This document shows positions 1 through 7,677 of a stretch of DNA of 17,505 bases, piece by piece. Below the pieces are notes generated by a model. The model had not been told where the DNA came from. It searched no databases and saw only the letters and a program-made list of their open reading frames with translations. The stretch's first letter is position 1. Every line of letters begins with the position of its first letter. The DNA is taken from the NCBI GenBank assembly GCA_946404705.1, contig CAMJES010000015.1, forward strand, positions 1-17,505, written 5' to 3'. Source of the DNA: an uncultured Ruminococcus sp. (GTDB taxonomy: Bacteria > Bacillota > Clostridia > Oscillospirales > Ruminococcaceae). The position numbers were made by a program, and so were the translations under genes.

Positions 1-46
1 ACCACCGAGATCTACACTCTTTCCCTACACGACGCTCTTCCGATCT
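1..46 (+). other. Illumina sequencing adapter (assembly contamination)
   Basis: The first 46 bases match, base for base as I recall it, the 3' part of the Illumina P5/TruSeq universal adapter, ending in GCTCTTCCGATCT at the point where library inserts begin. Bacterial sequence in the pflB reading frame begins at base 47. The junction creates an artificial in-frame TAA at 46-48, which hides the fact that pflB continues upstream. The segment should be trimmed. It is not a gene, promoter or mobile element. Confidence 0.98.
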
Positions 47-1755
47 AAGCTGACAAGGCTAACACAGGCGACGGCACAATGACAGATGACGTTATCCGTC
101 TTAGAGAAGAGATCACAGATCAGATCAACGCTCTCAAGGGCATGAAGAAGATGGCTGAAATTTACGGCTACGATATCTCCCAGCCTGCAAAGAACGCTAA
201 GGAAGCTGTTCAGTGGCTCTACTTCGGCTACCTCGCTGCTATCAAGACACAGAACGGCGCTGCAATGTCCGTTGGCCGTGTATCTACATTCCTTGACATT
301 TACATTGAAAGAGATATCAAGGCAGGAATCCTCACAGAATCCGAAGCTCAGGAACTTATCGACCACATGGTAATGAAGTTCAGAATGGTTAAGTTCGCAA
401 GAATTCCTTCCTACAATGAACTCTTCTCCGGTGACCCTGTATGGGCTACACTCGAAGTTGCAGGTATCGGTATGGACGGACGTTCAATGGTTACAAAGAA
501 CGACTTCCGTTTCCTCCATACTCTTGAAAACATGGGACCTTCTCCCGAGCCGAACCTCACAGTTCTTTATTCTTCCGCTCTTCCCGAAACATTCAAGAAG
601 TATGCAGCTAAGATCTCTATCGACACAAGCTCGATCCAGTACGAGAACGATGATATCATGAAGCCTGTATGGGGCGATGACTACTCCATCTGCTGCTGCG
701 TATCCGCTACACAGACAGGTAAGGAGATCCAGTTCTTCGGCGCTCGTGCAAACCTCGCTAAGGCTCTTCTCTACGCTATCAACGGCGGTGTTGATGAAAA
801 GCTCGGCGTTCAGGTCGGACCTGCTTATCAGGGAATCACATCCGAATACCTTGATTACGATGAGGTTATCAAGAAGTATACTGTAATGCTCGATTGGCTC
901 GCAGGACTCTATGTAAATACTCTTAACCTTATCCACTATATGCACGATAAGTATTACTACGAAGCAGCTGAAATGGCTCTTATCGATACAGATGTAAGAC
1001 GTACATTCGCAACAGGTATCGCAGGCTTCTCACACGTTATCGACTCCCTCTCCGCTATCAAGTATGGCAAGGTAAAGGTTGTTCGCAGCGATGTTGAGAT
1101 CAAGAACAAGAAGGGTGAAGTTATCGGCGTTGCTAAGGATGTTGCTACTGACTTCGTTGTTGAAGGCGACTTCCCGAAGTACGGCAACGATGACGACAGA
1201 GCTGACGAGATCGGTGTATGGCTCCTTAAGACATTCCTTGATATGATCAAGAAGAGACACACATACAGAAATTCCGAGCCTACAACATCTATCCTTACTA
1301 TCACATCCAACGTTGTATACGGTAAGGCTACAGGCGCTCTTCCCGACGGACGTAAGGCAGGCGCTCCGTTTGCTCCGGGTGCTAACCCCTCTTACGGCGC
1401 AGAGCAGAACGGTCTTGTTGCATCGCTCAACTCTACTGCTAAGCTTCCTTACGTTTGGGCTCTCGACGGTATCTCCAATACTCAGTCCATGAACCCTGAG
1501 GCTCTCGGAAACAACAAGCCCGAAAGAATCGACAACCTCGTTGCTGTTATGGACGGTTACTTTGATCAGGGCGCTCACCACCTCAACGTAAACGTATTTG
1601 GCAGAGAACTTCTCGAAAAAATCAAGGCTGATCCTAAAAACCCTGAATACGCTAACTTCACAATTCGTGTATCCGGTTACGCTGTACGTTTTGTTGACCT
1701 CACACCTGAGCAGCAGGATGACGTTATCTCCAGAACATTCCACGCTTCCAGATAA
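47..1755 (+). CDS. pflB: Formate acetyltransferase (pyruvate formate-lyase), 5'-truncated
   Basis: This glycyl-radical enzyme converts pyruvate and CoA to acetyl-CoA and formate in anaerobic fermentation. The reading frame is open from codon 49-51; the first Met (79) is internal. About 190-200 N-terminal residues are missing compared with the roughly 760-residue E. coli enzyme, because the contig begins here. Counting from the Met at 79, the active-site cysteines are C206-C207 (bases 694-699) in YSICCCVS, where E. coli has IACCVS, so an extra Cys (C205) precedes the pair. The radical glycine is G533 (1675-1677) in the C-terminal RVSGYAVRF box. [29 protein letters not shown] and HYMHDKY are all family-typical. 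A terminator follows, then pflA. The family assignment is secure; only the 5' end is lost. Confidence 0.97.
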
Positions 1756-1786
1756 TTGAACGTGAAAATTAAGGCATAATAATTAT

Positions 1787-1819
1787 AATGGCAGGCGAAG
1801 CTTTTTGCCTGCCATTTTT
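1787..1819 (+). terminator. Intrinsic terminator between pflB and pflA
   Basis: AATGGCAGGC (1787-1796) pairs perfectly with GCCTGCCATT (1807-1816) around a 10-nt loop. The run of five T at 1815-1819 begins inside the stem. The hairpin ends only a few bases before the pflA ribosome site (AGGA, 1823-1826). Full termination would leave pflA without a visible promoter, so it probably acts as a partial terminator, giving more pflB than pflA message. The stem is seen directly; the expression effect is inferred. Confidence 0.85.
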
Positions 1820-1835
1820 CTAAGGAAGTGAAAAT

Positions 1836-2573
1836 ATGGAAAATATCAAAGGTAAAATTCATTCAATTGAAAGCTTCGGTTCGGCTGACGGCCCGGGCGT
1901 AAGATATATATTCTTTTTAAAGGGATGTCCAATGCGCTGCAAATACTGTCATAACCCCGATACATGGGGTTCGCCGATAGTTGCCGATGAGCTTACTCCG
2001 CAGGAAGCTTATGATAAGGCTGCACGATACAAACCTTATTGGAAAAGCGGCGGCGGAATTACTGTCAGCGGCGGCGAGGCTCTTCTCCAGATAGATTTCG
2101 TTACCGAGCTTTTTAAAATTGCAAAAGAGCATGGCGTAAACACCTGCATCGACACCTCGGGGCAGCCGTTTACACGCAGCGAACCGCAGTTTTCAAAGTT
2201 CAAGGAGCTTATCAAGTACACCGACCTTTTCCTGCTTGACATAAAGGAGATAGACAACGAAAAACACAAGGAGCTTACCGGCTGTTCTAACGAGAGTATT
2301 CTTGACTTTGCAAGATTTCTTTCCGATGAAGGAAAGCATATGTGGATACGCTATGTTTTAGTTCCTACCGTGACAAACGCCCGTGAAGATCTTGAACAAA
2401 CAAGGGCATTTATCGACACGCTCAAAACCGTTGACCGTGTTGAGGTTCTCCCCTATCACACTCTCGGCGTTTTCAAGTGGGAAACTCTCGGACTCAAATA
2501 TGGTCTTGAAGGTGTTCCTACTCCGACAGCCGATGAATTAAAGGAAGCCAAAGAAATTCTCGGCGCACTTTAA
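1836..2573 (+). CDS. pflA: Pyruvate formate-lyase-activating enzyme (radical SAM)
   Basis: This activase uses S-adenosylmethionine and a [4Fe-4S] cluster to place the glycyl radical on PflB. The 245-residue length matches the E. coli enzyme (246). The cluster motif CX3CX2C is GCPMRCKYC, with C31, C35 and C38, preceded by the typical SADGPGVRYIFFLKG. GGGITVSGGEALLQ (from about residue 72) is the glycine-rich GGE region that binds SAM. LLDIKEID and WIRYVLVPTVT are later family blocks. The ATG start at 1836 follows AAGGAAG (1822-1828). It lies directly downstream of its substrate gene, beyond a terminator hairpin, and has its own terminator. I see nothing abnormal in it. Confidence 0.97.
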   Translation: MENIKGKIHSIESFGSADGPGVRYIFFLKGCPMRCKYCHNPDTWGSPIVADELTPQEAYDKAARYKPYWKSGGGITVSGGEALLQIDFVTELFKIAKEHGVNTCIDTSGQPFTRSEPQFSKFKELIKYTDLFLLDIKEIDNEKHKELTGCSNESILDFARFLSDEGKHMWIRYVLVPTVTNAREDLEQTRAFIDTLKTVDRVEVLPYHTLGVFKWETLGLKYGLEGVPTPTADELKEAKEILGAL

Positions 2574-2580
2574 TTATTTT

Positions 2581-2622
2581 GCACCTTATAGACTTGCAAA
2601 TAGGTTTATAAGGTGCTTTTTT
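2581..2622 (+). terminator. Intrinsic terminator after pflA
   Basis: GCACCTTATA (2581-2590) pairs perfectly with TATAAGGTGC (2607-2616) around a 16-nt loop and is followed by six T (2617-2622). It lies seven bases after the pflA stop codon and marks the end of the pfl unit. Confidence 0.9.
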
Positions 2623-2677
2623 ACAAAAATCGACAAAAAATTTATAAATAGTGCCAAATGTATGCGAAAATGAAAAA

Positions 2678-2705
2678 TTATTCCGCTTTGAATTGTATAT
2701 ATAAT
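2678..2705 (+). promoter_or_regulatory. Possible promoter for the lipoprotein gene
   Basis: A perfect -10 hexamer TATAAT lies at 2700-2705 in a very AT-rich stretch after the pflA terminator. The best -35 candidate is poor: TTATTC at 2678-2683 with a 16-nt spacer. The -10 lies 31 bases before the chosen ATG at 2736. If used, it places transcription start downstream of the alternative ATG at 2658, which supports the shorter protein. The call rests mainly on the -10 and the position. Confidence 0.4.
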
Positions 2706-2735
2706 AGAACAGCACAATTTAAGGAGGAAAAATGT

Positions 2736-3464
2736 ATGAAAATCAAAAGTGTTATAGCATTATTTGCAGCCGTATCTTTTCTTACAGCCTGCGAAAAAGT
2801 GTCCGAGACAAATGGGATTGACAAAGCTGAAAGCATCACTTCCGATTTAGGTAATATAACATCTGTCGCAAGTATTACAAGCACTACAAACAATGAAACA
2901 ACAATCAAAGCAAATGAAAAAACTGAAAAATCGACCGACAATTACAATGTGGAGTATGGGGAGAACGGCGAAGATACGATCACATCGGAAACTATCAACG
3001 AAATTATTACTGAAGTAAGTGAAACTACTGTATCAGAAAATTTGGGCGATTCAACTCTCTGGGAGCATATAGAGATAGAACCGCAATGCGCACCGTCATT
3101 TGGCTTTTCTTTTGACCTGCCTGGTGACTGGGGCTATGAATCCGTACAGACAGATGATGAAGCAACAAGCTGCATTTCAGTTTATATTAAACCCAATACA
3201 GAATCAAGTGGATTTATCACTATTGAATATTCTCGTGGCGGAATCGGCGTATGCGGAACAAATCTGAACGAAGAAAACATTGTTTTTAACGGCTATTCGG
3301 CTGTTAAAGGAACATACGGCGGTTCGGATAACTGGGACTTCATCTTTTTGAATGATGATTATTCGGGCTGCGGTGTTTTCAACAATGCTTCGGAATGGTA
3401 TGACGATCATGCAGACGAAATTGAACATATTCTATCGACAGTTGAGTTCAAGCTTTACGAATAA
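2736..3464 (+). CDS. Putative lipoprotein with Ser/Thr/Glu-rich linker, unknown function
   Basis: I do not recognise the family. The ATG at 2736 (242 residues) is chosen because AAGGAGG at 2721-2727 sits eight bases before it and because the protein then starts with a lipoprotein signal: MKIK, a hydrophobic stretch, and lipobox L-T-A-C with C19 as the lipidated Cys. An in-frame ATG at 2658 would add 26 residues before this signal and has no ribosome site. Residues about 20-115 are a low-complexity linker rich in Thr, Ser, Glu and Asn. Residues about 117-242 form a compact domain starting FGFSFDLPGDWGYES, a layout seen in small extracytoplasmic lipoprotein domains, with Cys at 118, 146, 173 and 212. 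It is probably anchored on the outer face of the membrane. No functional partner is evident; it stands alone between two terminated units. Confidence 0.82.
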   Translation: MKIKSVIALFAAVSFLTACEKVSETNGIDKAESITSDLGNITSVASITSTTNNETTIKANEKTEKSTDNYNVEYGENGEDTITSETINEIITEVSETTVSENLGDSTLWEHIEIEPQCAPSFGFSFDLPGDWGYESVQTDDEATSCISVYIKPNTESSGFITIEYSRGGIGVCGTNLNEENIVFNGYSAVKGTYGGSDNWDFIFLNDDYSGCGVFNNASEWYDDHADEIEHILSTVEFKLYE

Positions 3465-3536
3465 TTGTCGTTTTTACCATTTTATTTAACCCTTTACAGT
3501 AAAATATAAACAAAATGTAAAACCACGAAATGGCTG

Positions 3537-3565
3537 TTGACTTTTTCGGCGTTTAGTGATATAAT
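3537..3565 (+). promoter_or_regulatory. Promoter of the pyr operon
   Basis: TTGACT (3537-3542) and TATAAT (3560-3565) are separated by exactly 17 bases, a near-consensus sigma-A promoter. Transcription would start near 3572, giving a leader of about 200 nt before pyrR. The leader carries the PyrR attenuator described in the next entries. Confidence 0.88.
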
Positions 3566-3585
3566 TTTATCAGTTAAACCGTTAA

Positions 3586-3617
3586 CCTTTAAGGGCAATC
3601 CGGAGAGATTGACAAGG
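3586..3617 (+). promoter_or_regulatory. PyrR-binding loop (anti-antiterminator)
   Basis: Upper stem CAATC (3596-3600) pairs with GATTG (3607-3611) around the hexaloop CGGAGA. Below an asymmetric internal loop, CCTT (3586-3589) pairs with AAGG (3614-3617). The order CCTTTAA, then a 5-bp stem carrying a CNGAGA loop, then ACAAGG matches the known PyrR-binding RNA of Bacillus pyr leaders (loop consensus around CCAGAGAGG). PyrR with bound UMP/UTP would stabilise this fold. Its 3' strand (3614-3617) overlaps the 5' base of the antiterminator (3615-3619), so the two folds exclude each other. Confidence 0.9.
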
Positions 3618-3723
3618 CAAGCCGGTCATAAACTTAATAATTACGAAACAAGCCGATTTTTGATTAGACACAGCCATAACTGCAAGCTTTTTTCGTGTAA
3701 ATAGAGTTTATCCCTACCTGCCT
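3615..3723 (+). promoter_or_regulatory. pyr antiterminator hairpin
   Basis: A long imperfect hairpin can be traced by eye: AGGCA (3615-3619) with TGCCT (3719-3723), GGT (3624-3626) with ACC (3716-3718), ATAAACT (3628-3634) with AGTTTAT (3705-3711), and CGAAACAAGC (3644-3653) with GCTTTTTTCG (3686-3695) with one mismatch. Forming it takes the 5' arm of the terminator and also the 3' base of the PyrR loop. This is the switch logic known for Bacillus pyr attenuators. The pairings are seen; the in vivo fold is inferred. Confidence 0.8.
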
Positions 3724-3746
3724 GAATTTTCAGACAGGTATTTTTT
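3715..3746 (+). terminator. Attenuator terminator upstream of pyrR
   Basis: TACCTGCCTGA (3715-3725) pairs with TCAGACAGGTA (3730-3740) with one C-A mismatch and a four-base ATTT loop, then six T (3741-3746). It lies 27 bases before the pyrR start and overlaps the 3' strand of the antiterminator. It should form when PyrR-UMP holds the binding loop and stop transcription before the operon. Confidence 0.9.
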
Positions 3747-3773
3747 ATATATGAATGAAACGAGGTGCAGAAA

Positions 3774-4331
3774 ATGGAAAATGAACGGCAGGAAAAAGCG
3801 GTCATTCTTGACGGTTCTTCAATAAATCGTGCTATTTCACGAATTTCTTACGAAATATTGGAGCGGAACAAAGGCTCGGAAAATATCTGCATCATTGCGA
3901 TAATGTCTGGCGGATTGAATATTGCTTCAAAAATCGCCGCAAAGATAAACGAGCTTGAAGGAACAACGGTAAAAGTCGGTGCGCTTGACATAACCTCCTG
4001 CCGCGATGACGAACGCCACGCTCCCGACTGTGACAAGACGGTAATTGATTTCGATGTCACAGGGAAAAAGATCATCCTTGTTGACGATGTTATCTTTACA
4101 GGACGAAGCGCGAGAGCTGCAATTGACGCACTTATAAAACGCGGACGCCCCCAGTCGATACAGCTTGCTGTTCTTATTGACAGAGGTCACAGAGAACTGC
4201 CGATACGCCCCGATTATGTCGGAAAAAACGTTCCGACCTCCCGCGATGAATCCGTTAAGGTTTTCTTTGACGGAAAAGACGGAAAGGTTGTTATTTTTGA
4301 TAAAAACGATAAAAAGGAGGAAAACGCTTGA
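3774..4331 (+). CDS. pyrR: PyrR: RNA-binding attenuator protein / uracil phosphoribosyltransferase
   Basis: PyrR binds pyr mRNA when charged with UMP or UTP and promotes termination; many homologues also have uracil phosphoribosyltransferase activity. The 185-residue protein carries the PRPP-binding loop VDDVIFTGRSARAA (starting near residue 103) and the family blocks AIMSGGLNIASKIA, VGALDITSCRDD, LAVLIDRGHRELPIRPDYVGKNVPTS. I chose ATG 3774 over the upstream in-frame GTG 3765 because that GTG is part of the ribosome site GAGGTG (3762-3767). The gene sits immediately behind a matching PyrR-binding attenuator, so it should control its own synthesis. Its stop overlaps the pyrC start. Confidence 0.96.
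   Translation: MENERQEKAVILDGSSINRAISRISYEILERNKGSENICIIAIMSGGLNIASKIAAKINELEGTTVKVGALDITSCRDDERHAPDCDKTVIDFDVTGKKIILVDDVIFTGRSARAAIDALIKRGRPQSIQLAVLIDRGHRELPIRPDYVGKNVPTSRDESVKVFFDGKDGKVVIFDKNDKKEENA
4312..4331 (+). promoter_or_regulatory. Ribosome site and TTG start overlapping the pyrR stop
   Basis: AAAAGGAGG (4312-4320) lies seven bases before TTG (4328-4330). The TTG shares two bases with the pyrR stop TGA (4329-4331), forming TTGA. The pyrC protein has no in-frame ATG nearby that keeps its conserved N-terminal strand, so the rare TTG is the best start. The overlap suggests translational coupling of pyrC to pyrR. Confidence 0.8.
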
Positions 4332-5584
4332 ACAGCATACTATTTAAAAATGTTCGGATAGTTGACGCAGATACCGATACTGTCGGAGATGTTTTAATAA
4401 AGGACGGTATTATTGCAGATATCGGCACAGTTTCCGAAGCTGCTGAAAGAACCGTTGACGGAAACGGAAAGCTTGCAGTTATGCCTGCGCTTTTTGATAT
4501 GCACGTTCATTTCCGCGACCCCGGATTTACCCATAAGGAAGATGTTCTGACGGGCTGTGCTGCTGCGCTTGCAGGCGGAGTTTCGGGCGTTGTTTGTATG
4601 CCTAACACAAAACCTCCTATCGACAGCAAGGAAACTGTCGATTACATTGTACAAAAGGCTGCTCCAACAGGCGTTTCCGTTTACCCTGCCGGCTGTGTAA
4701 CAAAGGGAATGCTCGGAAAAGAGCTTTACGACCACTCCTCTATCGGAGTTAAGATAATATCCGATGACGGTCGTCCCGTTGAAAATGCGGAACTGCTCCG
4801 TCAGGCGATGATCGAATCAAACAAGAACGGAATTCTGATTGCTTCACATTGCGAAGATCTGAACATTATCAATGGCGGAATCGTAAATGATGGCGAGGTT
4901 TCGTCAGAGCTTGGACTAAAAGGCATGAACAGAGCTTCCGAGGACAGCATTACCGCCCGTGAGATAGCACTTGCAATGAGTGCAGACGCACGAATCCATA
5001 TATGCCACGTTTCCACCGAGGGAAGTCTTGATTTTATCCGTGAGGCAAAGGCAAGGGGCGTCAAAGTGACCTGCGAAACCTGTCCGCACTATTTTATGTA
5101 CACAGACGAGAAGATACGCTCGCTTGACGCGGATTACAGAATGAATCCGCCGCTTAGAACAGAGTGCGACCGTGCTGCTGTTGAGAAAGCGGTTCTTGAC
5201 GGAACTATCGACTGCATTGTTACCGACCATGCACCCCATGCAGCAGAGGAAAAAGCCGATTTTGCAAAGGCTCCTAACGGTGTTGTGGGACTTGAAACCT
5301 CGCTTGCTGCAATGCTTACACATTTTTATCATACGGGAAAGCTTTCACTTTCAAGGATATCCGAAATGATGTCCGCAGAGCCGAGAAGACTGCTCGGAAT
5401 TCCCGAGATATCAATGAAAAAGGGTGCAAAAGCTGATATCATTCTTATAAATACGGAAAAAGAATGGACGGTCGACCCCGAAAAGCTTCACTCAAAATCA
5501 CATAACACGGTTTTCAAGGGTGAAAAATTCAAGGGTCAGAACCTTATGACTATTACAGACGGAATCATCCGCTTTGAAAGATAA
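4328..5584 (+). CDS. pyrC: Dihydroorotase
   Basis: Dihydroorotase reversibly cyclises carbamoyl-aspartate to dihydroorotate, the third step of UMP synthesis. The 418-residue protein is a full-length class I amidohydrolase of the Bacillus PyrC type. Metal and active-site residues visible are H59 and H61 with R63 (DMHVHFRDPG), D146 (SDDGRPV), H174 (ASHCED), H227 (ICHVST) and D300 with H301 and H304 (TDHAPH). MPNTKPPID is the conserved substrate-side loop. Class I members of this kind often use an Asp in place of the carbamylated Lys, which D146 would fit. Translation begins at TTG. The gene ends 14 bases before pyrF. Confidence 0.96.
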   Translation: MNSILFKNVRIVDADTDTVGDVLIKDGIIADIGTVSEAAERTVDGNGKLAVMPALFDMHVHFRDPGFTHKEDVLTGCAAALAGGVSGVVCMPNTKPPIDSKETVDYIVQKAAPTGVSVYPAGCVTKGMLGKELYDHSSIGVKIISDDGRPVENAELLRQAMIESNKNGILIASHCEDLNIINGGIVNDGEVSSELGLKGMNRASEDSITAREIALAMSADARIHICHVSTEGSLDFIREAKARGVKVTCETCPHYFMYTDEKIRSLDADYRMNPPLRTECDRAAVEKAVLDGTIDCIVTDHAPHAAEEKADFAKAPNGVVGLETSLAAMLTHFYHTGKLSLSRISEMMSAEPRRLLGIPEISMKKGAKADIILINTEKEWTVDPEKLHSKSHNTVFKGEKFKGQNLMTITDGIIRFER

Positions 5585-5598
5585 AAGGAGTGTTGAAA

Positions 5599-6531
5599 AT
5601 GTCATTTGACAGACTTATCGCAAAAATCATCGAAACGGGGAACCCTACGGTTGTCGGACTTGACCCGAAGCTTGACTATGTTCCCGAATTCATCAAAAAG
5701 AAGGCTTTCGCAGACAAGGGCGCTGACTTAAAGGGCGCTGCAAAAGCTATCCTTGAATTTAACAAGGCTATTATTGATGAAATATATGACATTGTTCCTG
5801 CAATAAAGCCGCAGGCAGCTTACTACGAAATGTACGGCTGGCAGGGCGTAAAAACGCTTTACAAAACAATTGAATACGCAAAAAGCAAAGGTATGTTTGT
5901 CATGGTTGACGGAAAGAGAAACGATATCGGCGCTACAATGGAGGCTTATACGAACGCTTATCTCGGAAGCGCAGAGGTTGACGGTGTAAGCTTTGAAGGC
6001 TTCGGCGCTGACGCACTCACGGTCAACGGTTATCTCGGAACTGACGGTATCGCACCTCTTACAAAGGTTTGTGCCGAAAATGACAAAGGTATCTTTGTTC
6101 TTGTCAAGACCTCCAATAAGTCCTCGGGTGAGCTTCAGGACAGAATTCTTGACGATGGAAAGACTATCTACAACACAATGGGCGAAATGTGTGAAGAATG
6201 GGGCAAGGACACTATCGGCAAGTACGGTTACTCTGCTGTCGGCGCAGTTGTCGGCGCAACATATCCCGAACAGCTTGCCGAAATGCGCGCAAAGCTTCCG
6301 CACACGTTCTTCCTTGTCCCCGGCTACGGCGCACAGGGCGGCGGCGCAGAGGGTGTTGCAAAAGCATTCGACGAAAAAGGTCTTGGCGCTATCGTGAATT
6401 CTTCAAGAGCTGTTATGACGGCTTACAAAAAGGAAGAATGCGATGAAAAAGACTTTGCCAAGGCTGCAAGAAGAGAATGCATCCGCATGAGAGAGGACAT
6501 AACCTCGTTTGTTACTGCACTTAAAAAGTAA
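5599..6531 (+). CDS. pyrF: Orotidine 5'-phosphate decarboxylase, type 2
   Basis: OMP decarboxylase makes UMP, the last step of the pathway. The catalytic Asp-Lys-Asp array is VDGKRNDIGATMEAY, with D104, K106 and D109. The KR-x-DIG-x-T pattern and the length of 310 residues mark the longer type 2 subfamily rather than the ~240-residue type 1 enzyme of Bacillus. VVGLDPKLDYVPE near the N-terminus and FLVPGYGAQGG near the phosphate site also fit. I chose ATG 5599 because AAAGGAG (5584-5590) is eight bases before it; an in-frame GTG at 5590 is inside that site. It lies between pyrC and carA. Confidence 0.94.
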   Translation: MSFDRLIAKIIETGNPTVVGLDPKLDYVPEFIKKKAFADKGADLKGAAKAILEFNKAIIDEIYDIVPAIKPQAAYYEMYGWQGVKTLYKTIEYAKSKGMFVMVDGKRNDIGATMEAYTNAYLGSAEVDGVSFEGFGADALTVNGYLGTDGIAPLTKVCAENDKGIFVLVKTSNKSSGELQDRILDDGKTIYNTMGEMCEEWGKDTIGKYGYSAVGAVVGATYPEQLAEMRAKLPHTFFLVPGYGAQGGGAEGVAKAFDEKGLGAIVNSSRAVMTAYKKEECDEKDFAKAARRECIRMREDITSFVTALKK

Positions 6532-6563
6532 ACATAAATTTAAATAAATCGGGAGGAAAAATA

Positions 6564-7676
6564 ATGTCTTTATTCAACACAGGCGATAAAGCGTACATTA
6601 TGCTTGAAAACGGCAAGATTTTCGAGGGCGTATCTTTCGGAGCAAAGGGAACTTCCTTCGGCGAGATCGTTTTTACCACAAGCATGACCGCTTATCAGGA
6701 AACTCTCACAGATCCGAGCTACCTCGGTCAGATCGTTACCCAGACGTTTCCACTTATCGGAAACTACGGCGTGAACAGCAGCGACGGTGAATCCGACAAA
6801 TCATACGTTAAAGGATATATCGTCAGAGAATGGTGCAACTCACCCTCCAACTTCCGCATGGAAGGCGACATCAACGAATTCCTTATTAAAAACAACATTA
6901 TCGGTATCCACTCTATCGACACTCGTTCTCTTACAAGAATTATCAGAGATCACGGTGTTATGAACGGCGTTATCACAACGGAAAACATTTATGAGAAGAA
7001 GGATGAATTCCTTAAAAAGATATCCGAATTCAAGATCGTAGATGCTGTTAAATCCGTAACGATCGCCGAGAAGAAAGAATACACTTCCGATAATCCGCTT
7101 TACAATGTTGTTCTTTACGATTTCGGCTACAAGCGCAATATCCGCCGTCAGCTTTTGAAGCTCGGCTGCAATGTTACTATCGTTCCGGCTTCTACTACTG
7201 CGGAAGAAGTTATCGCAATGAATCCCGACGGAATCATGCTTTCAAACGGCCCCGGAGATCCTGCCGAGAACACGGCTGTTATCGCTGAGCTTAAAAAGCT
7301 TACAACTGCAAATATCCCAATTTTCGGTATCTGCCTCGGACATCAGCTTATGGCTCTTGCAAACGGTGCAAAGACAGAAAAGCTCAAATATGGTCACAGA
7401 GGTGCAAATCAGCCCGTTATTGACCTTGAGATCGACAAGACTTTTGTTACTTCTCAGAACCACGGTTATGCTGTTATCAACGACAGCGTTCCTTCCGATG
7501 TTGGTCAGGTTTCGCACATCAATGCAAACGACAAGACTTGTGAGGGTATTCGCTACAAGACTTTCCCCTGCTTCACAGTTCAATTCCACCCCGAAGCTTG
7601 CGGCGGTCCGCTCGACACATCTTATCTTTTCGATAAATTTATAGAAATTGTCAAGAAAAACAAGGAGGACAAGTAA
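6564..7676 (+). CDS. carA: Carbamoyl-phosphate synthase small (glutaminase) subunit
   Basis: CarA hydrolyses glutamine and channels ammonia to CarB. The 370-residue protein has the N-terminal small-chain domain (about 1-150, with TSMTAYQETLTDPSYLGQIV) followed by a class I glutamine amidotransferase domain. The catalytic triad is C257 in FGICLGHQLMALANGAKT, and H342 with E344 in VQFHPEACGGPLD. SNGPGDPAE is the typical oxyanion-side loop. The start ATG 6564 follows GGGAGG (6551-6556). It lies 32 bases after pyrF and one base before the carB start. It is called by context as the pyrimidine synthase (also named pyrAA), though the product is shared with arginine synthesis. Confidence 0.96.
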   Translation: MSLFNTGDKAYIMLENGKIFEGVSFGAKGTSFGEIVFTTSMTAYQETLTDPSYLGQIVTQTFPLIGNYGVNSSDGESDKSYVKGYIVREWCNSPSNFRMEGDINEFLIKNNIIGIHSIDTRSLTRIIRDHGVMNGVITTENIYEKKDEFLKKISEFKIVDAVKSVTIAEKKEYTSDNPLYNVVLYDFGYKRNIRRQLLKLGCNVTIVPASTTAEEVIAMNPDGIMLSNGPGDPAENTAVIAELKKLTTANIPIFGICLGHQLMALANGAKTEKLKYGHRGANQPVIDLEIDKTFVTSQNHGYAVINDSVPSDVGQVSHINANDKTCEGIRYKTFPCFTVQFHPEACGGPLDTSYLFDKFIEIVKKNKEDK

Positions 7677-7677
7677 A

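Noticed and set aside
1..46. Start of window as a regulatory or mobile sequence
   Set aside because: It matches a sequencing adapter exactly as recalled and interrupts the pflB frame.
1030..1743. Long minus-strand open frame inside pflB (237 codons)
   Set aside because: It is opposite highly conserved pflB codons; codon bias of the real gene removes stops from the shadow frame. No ribosome site or recognisable protein.
3573..3586. Tandem GTTAAACC/GTTAACC near the start of the pyr leader
   Set aside because: Too short to be called an operator; the control of this leader is explained by the PyrR structures, and the repeat may be chance.
3751..3773. ATG at 3751 as a leader peptide or pyrR start
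   Set aside because: It is in another frame from pyrR, has no ribosome site and directly follows the terminator T run.
7648..7677. N-terminal extension of carB overlapping carA
   Set aside because: The canonical CarB start MPLRNDIKKVLVIG at 7678 has a good ribosome site; the extension adds residues not seen in the family.
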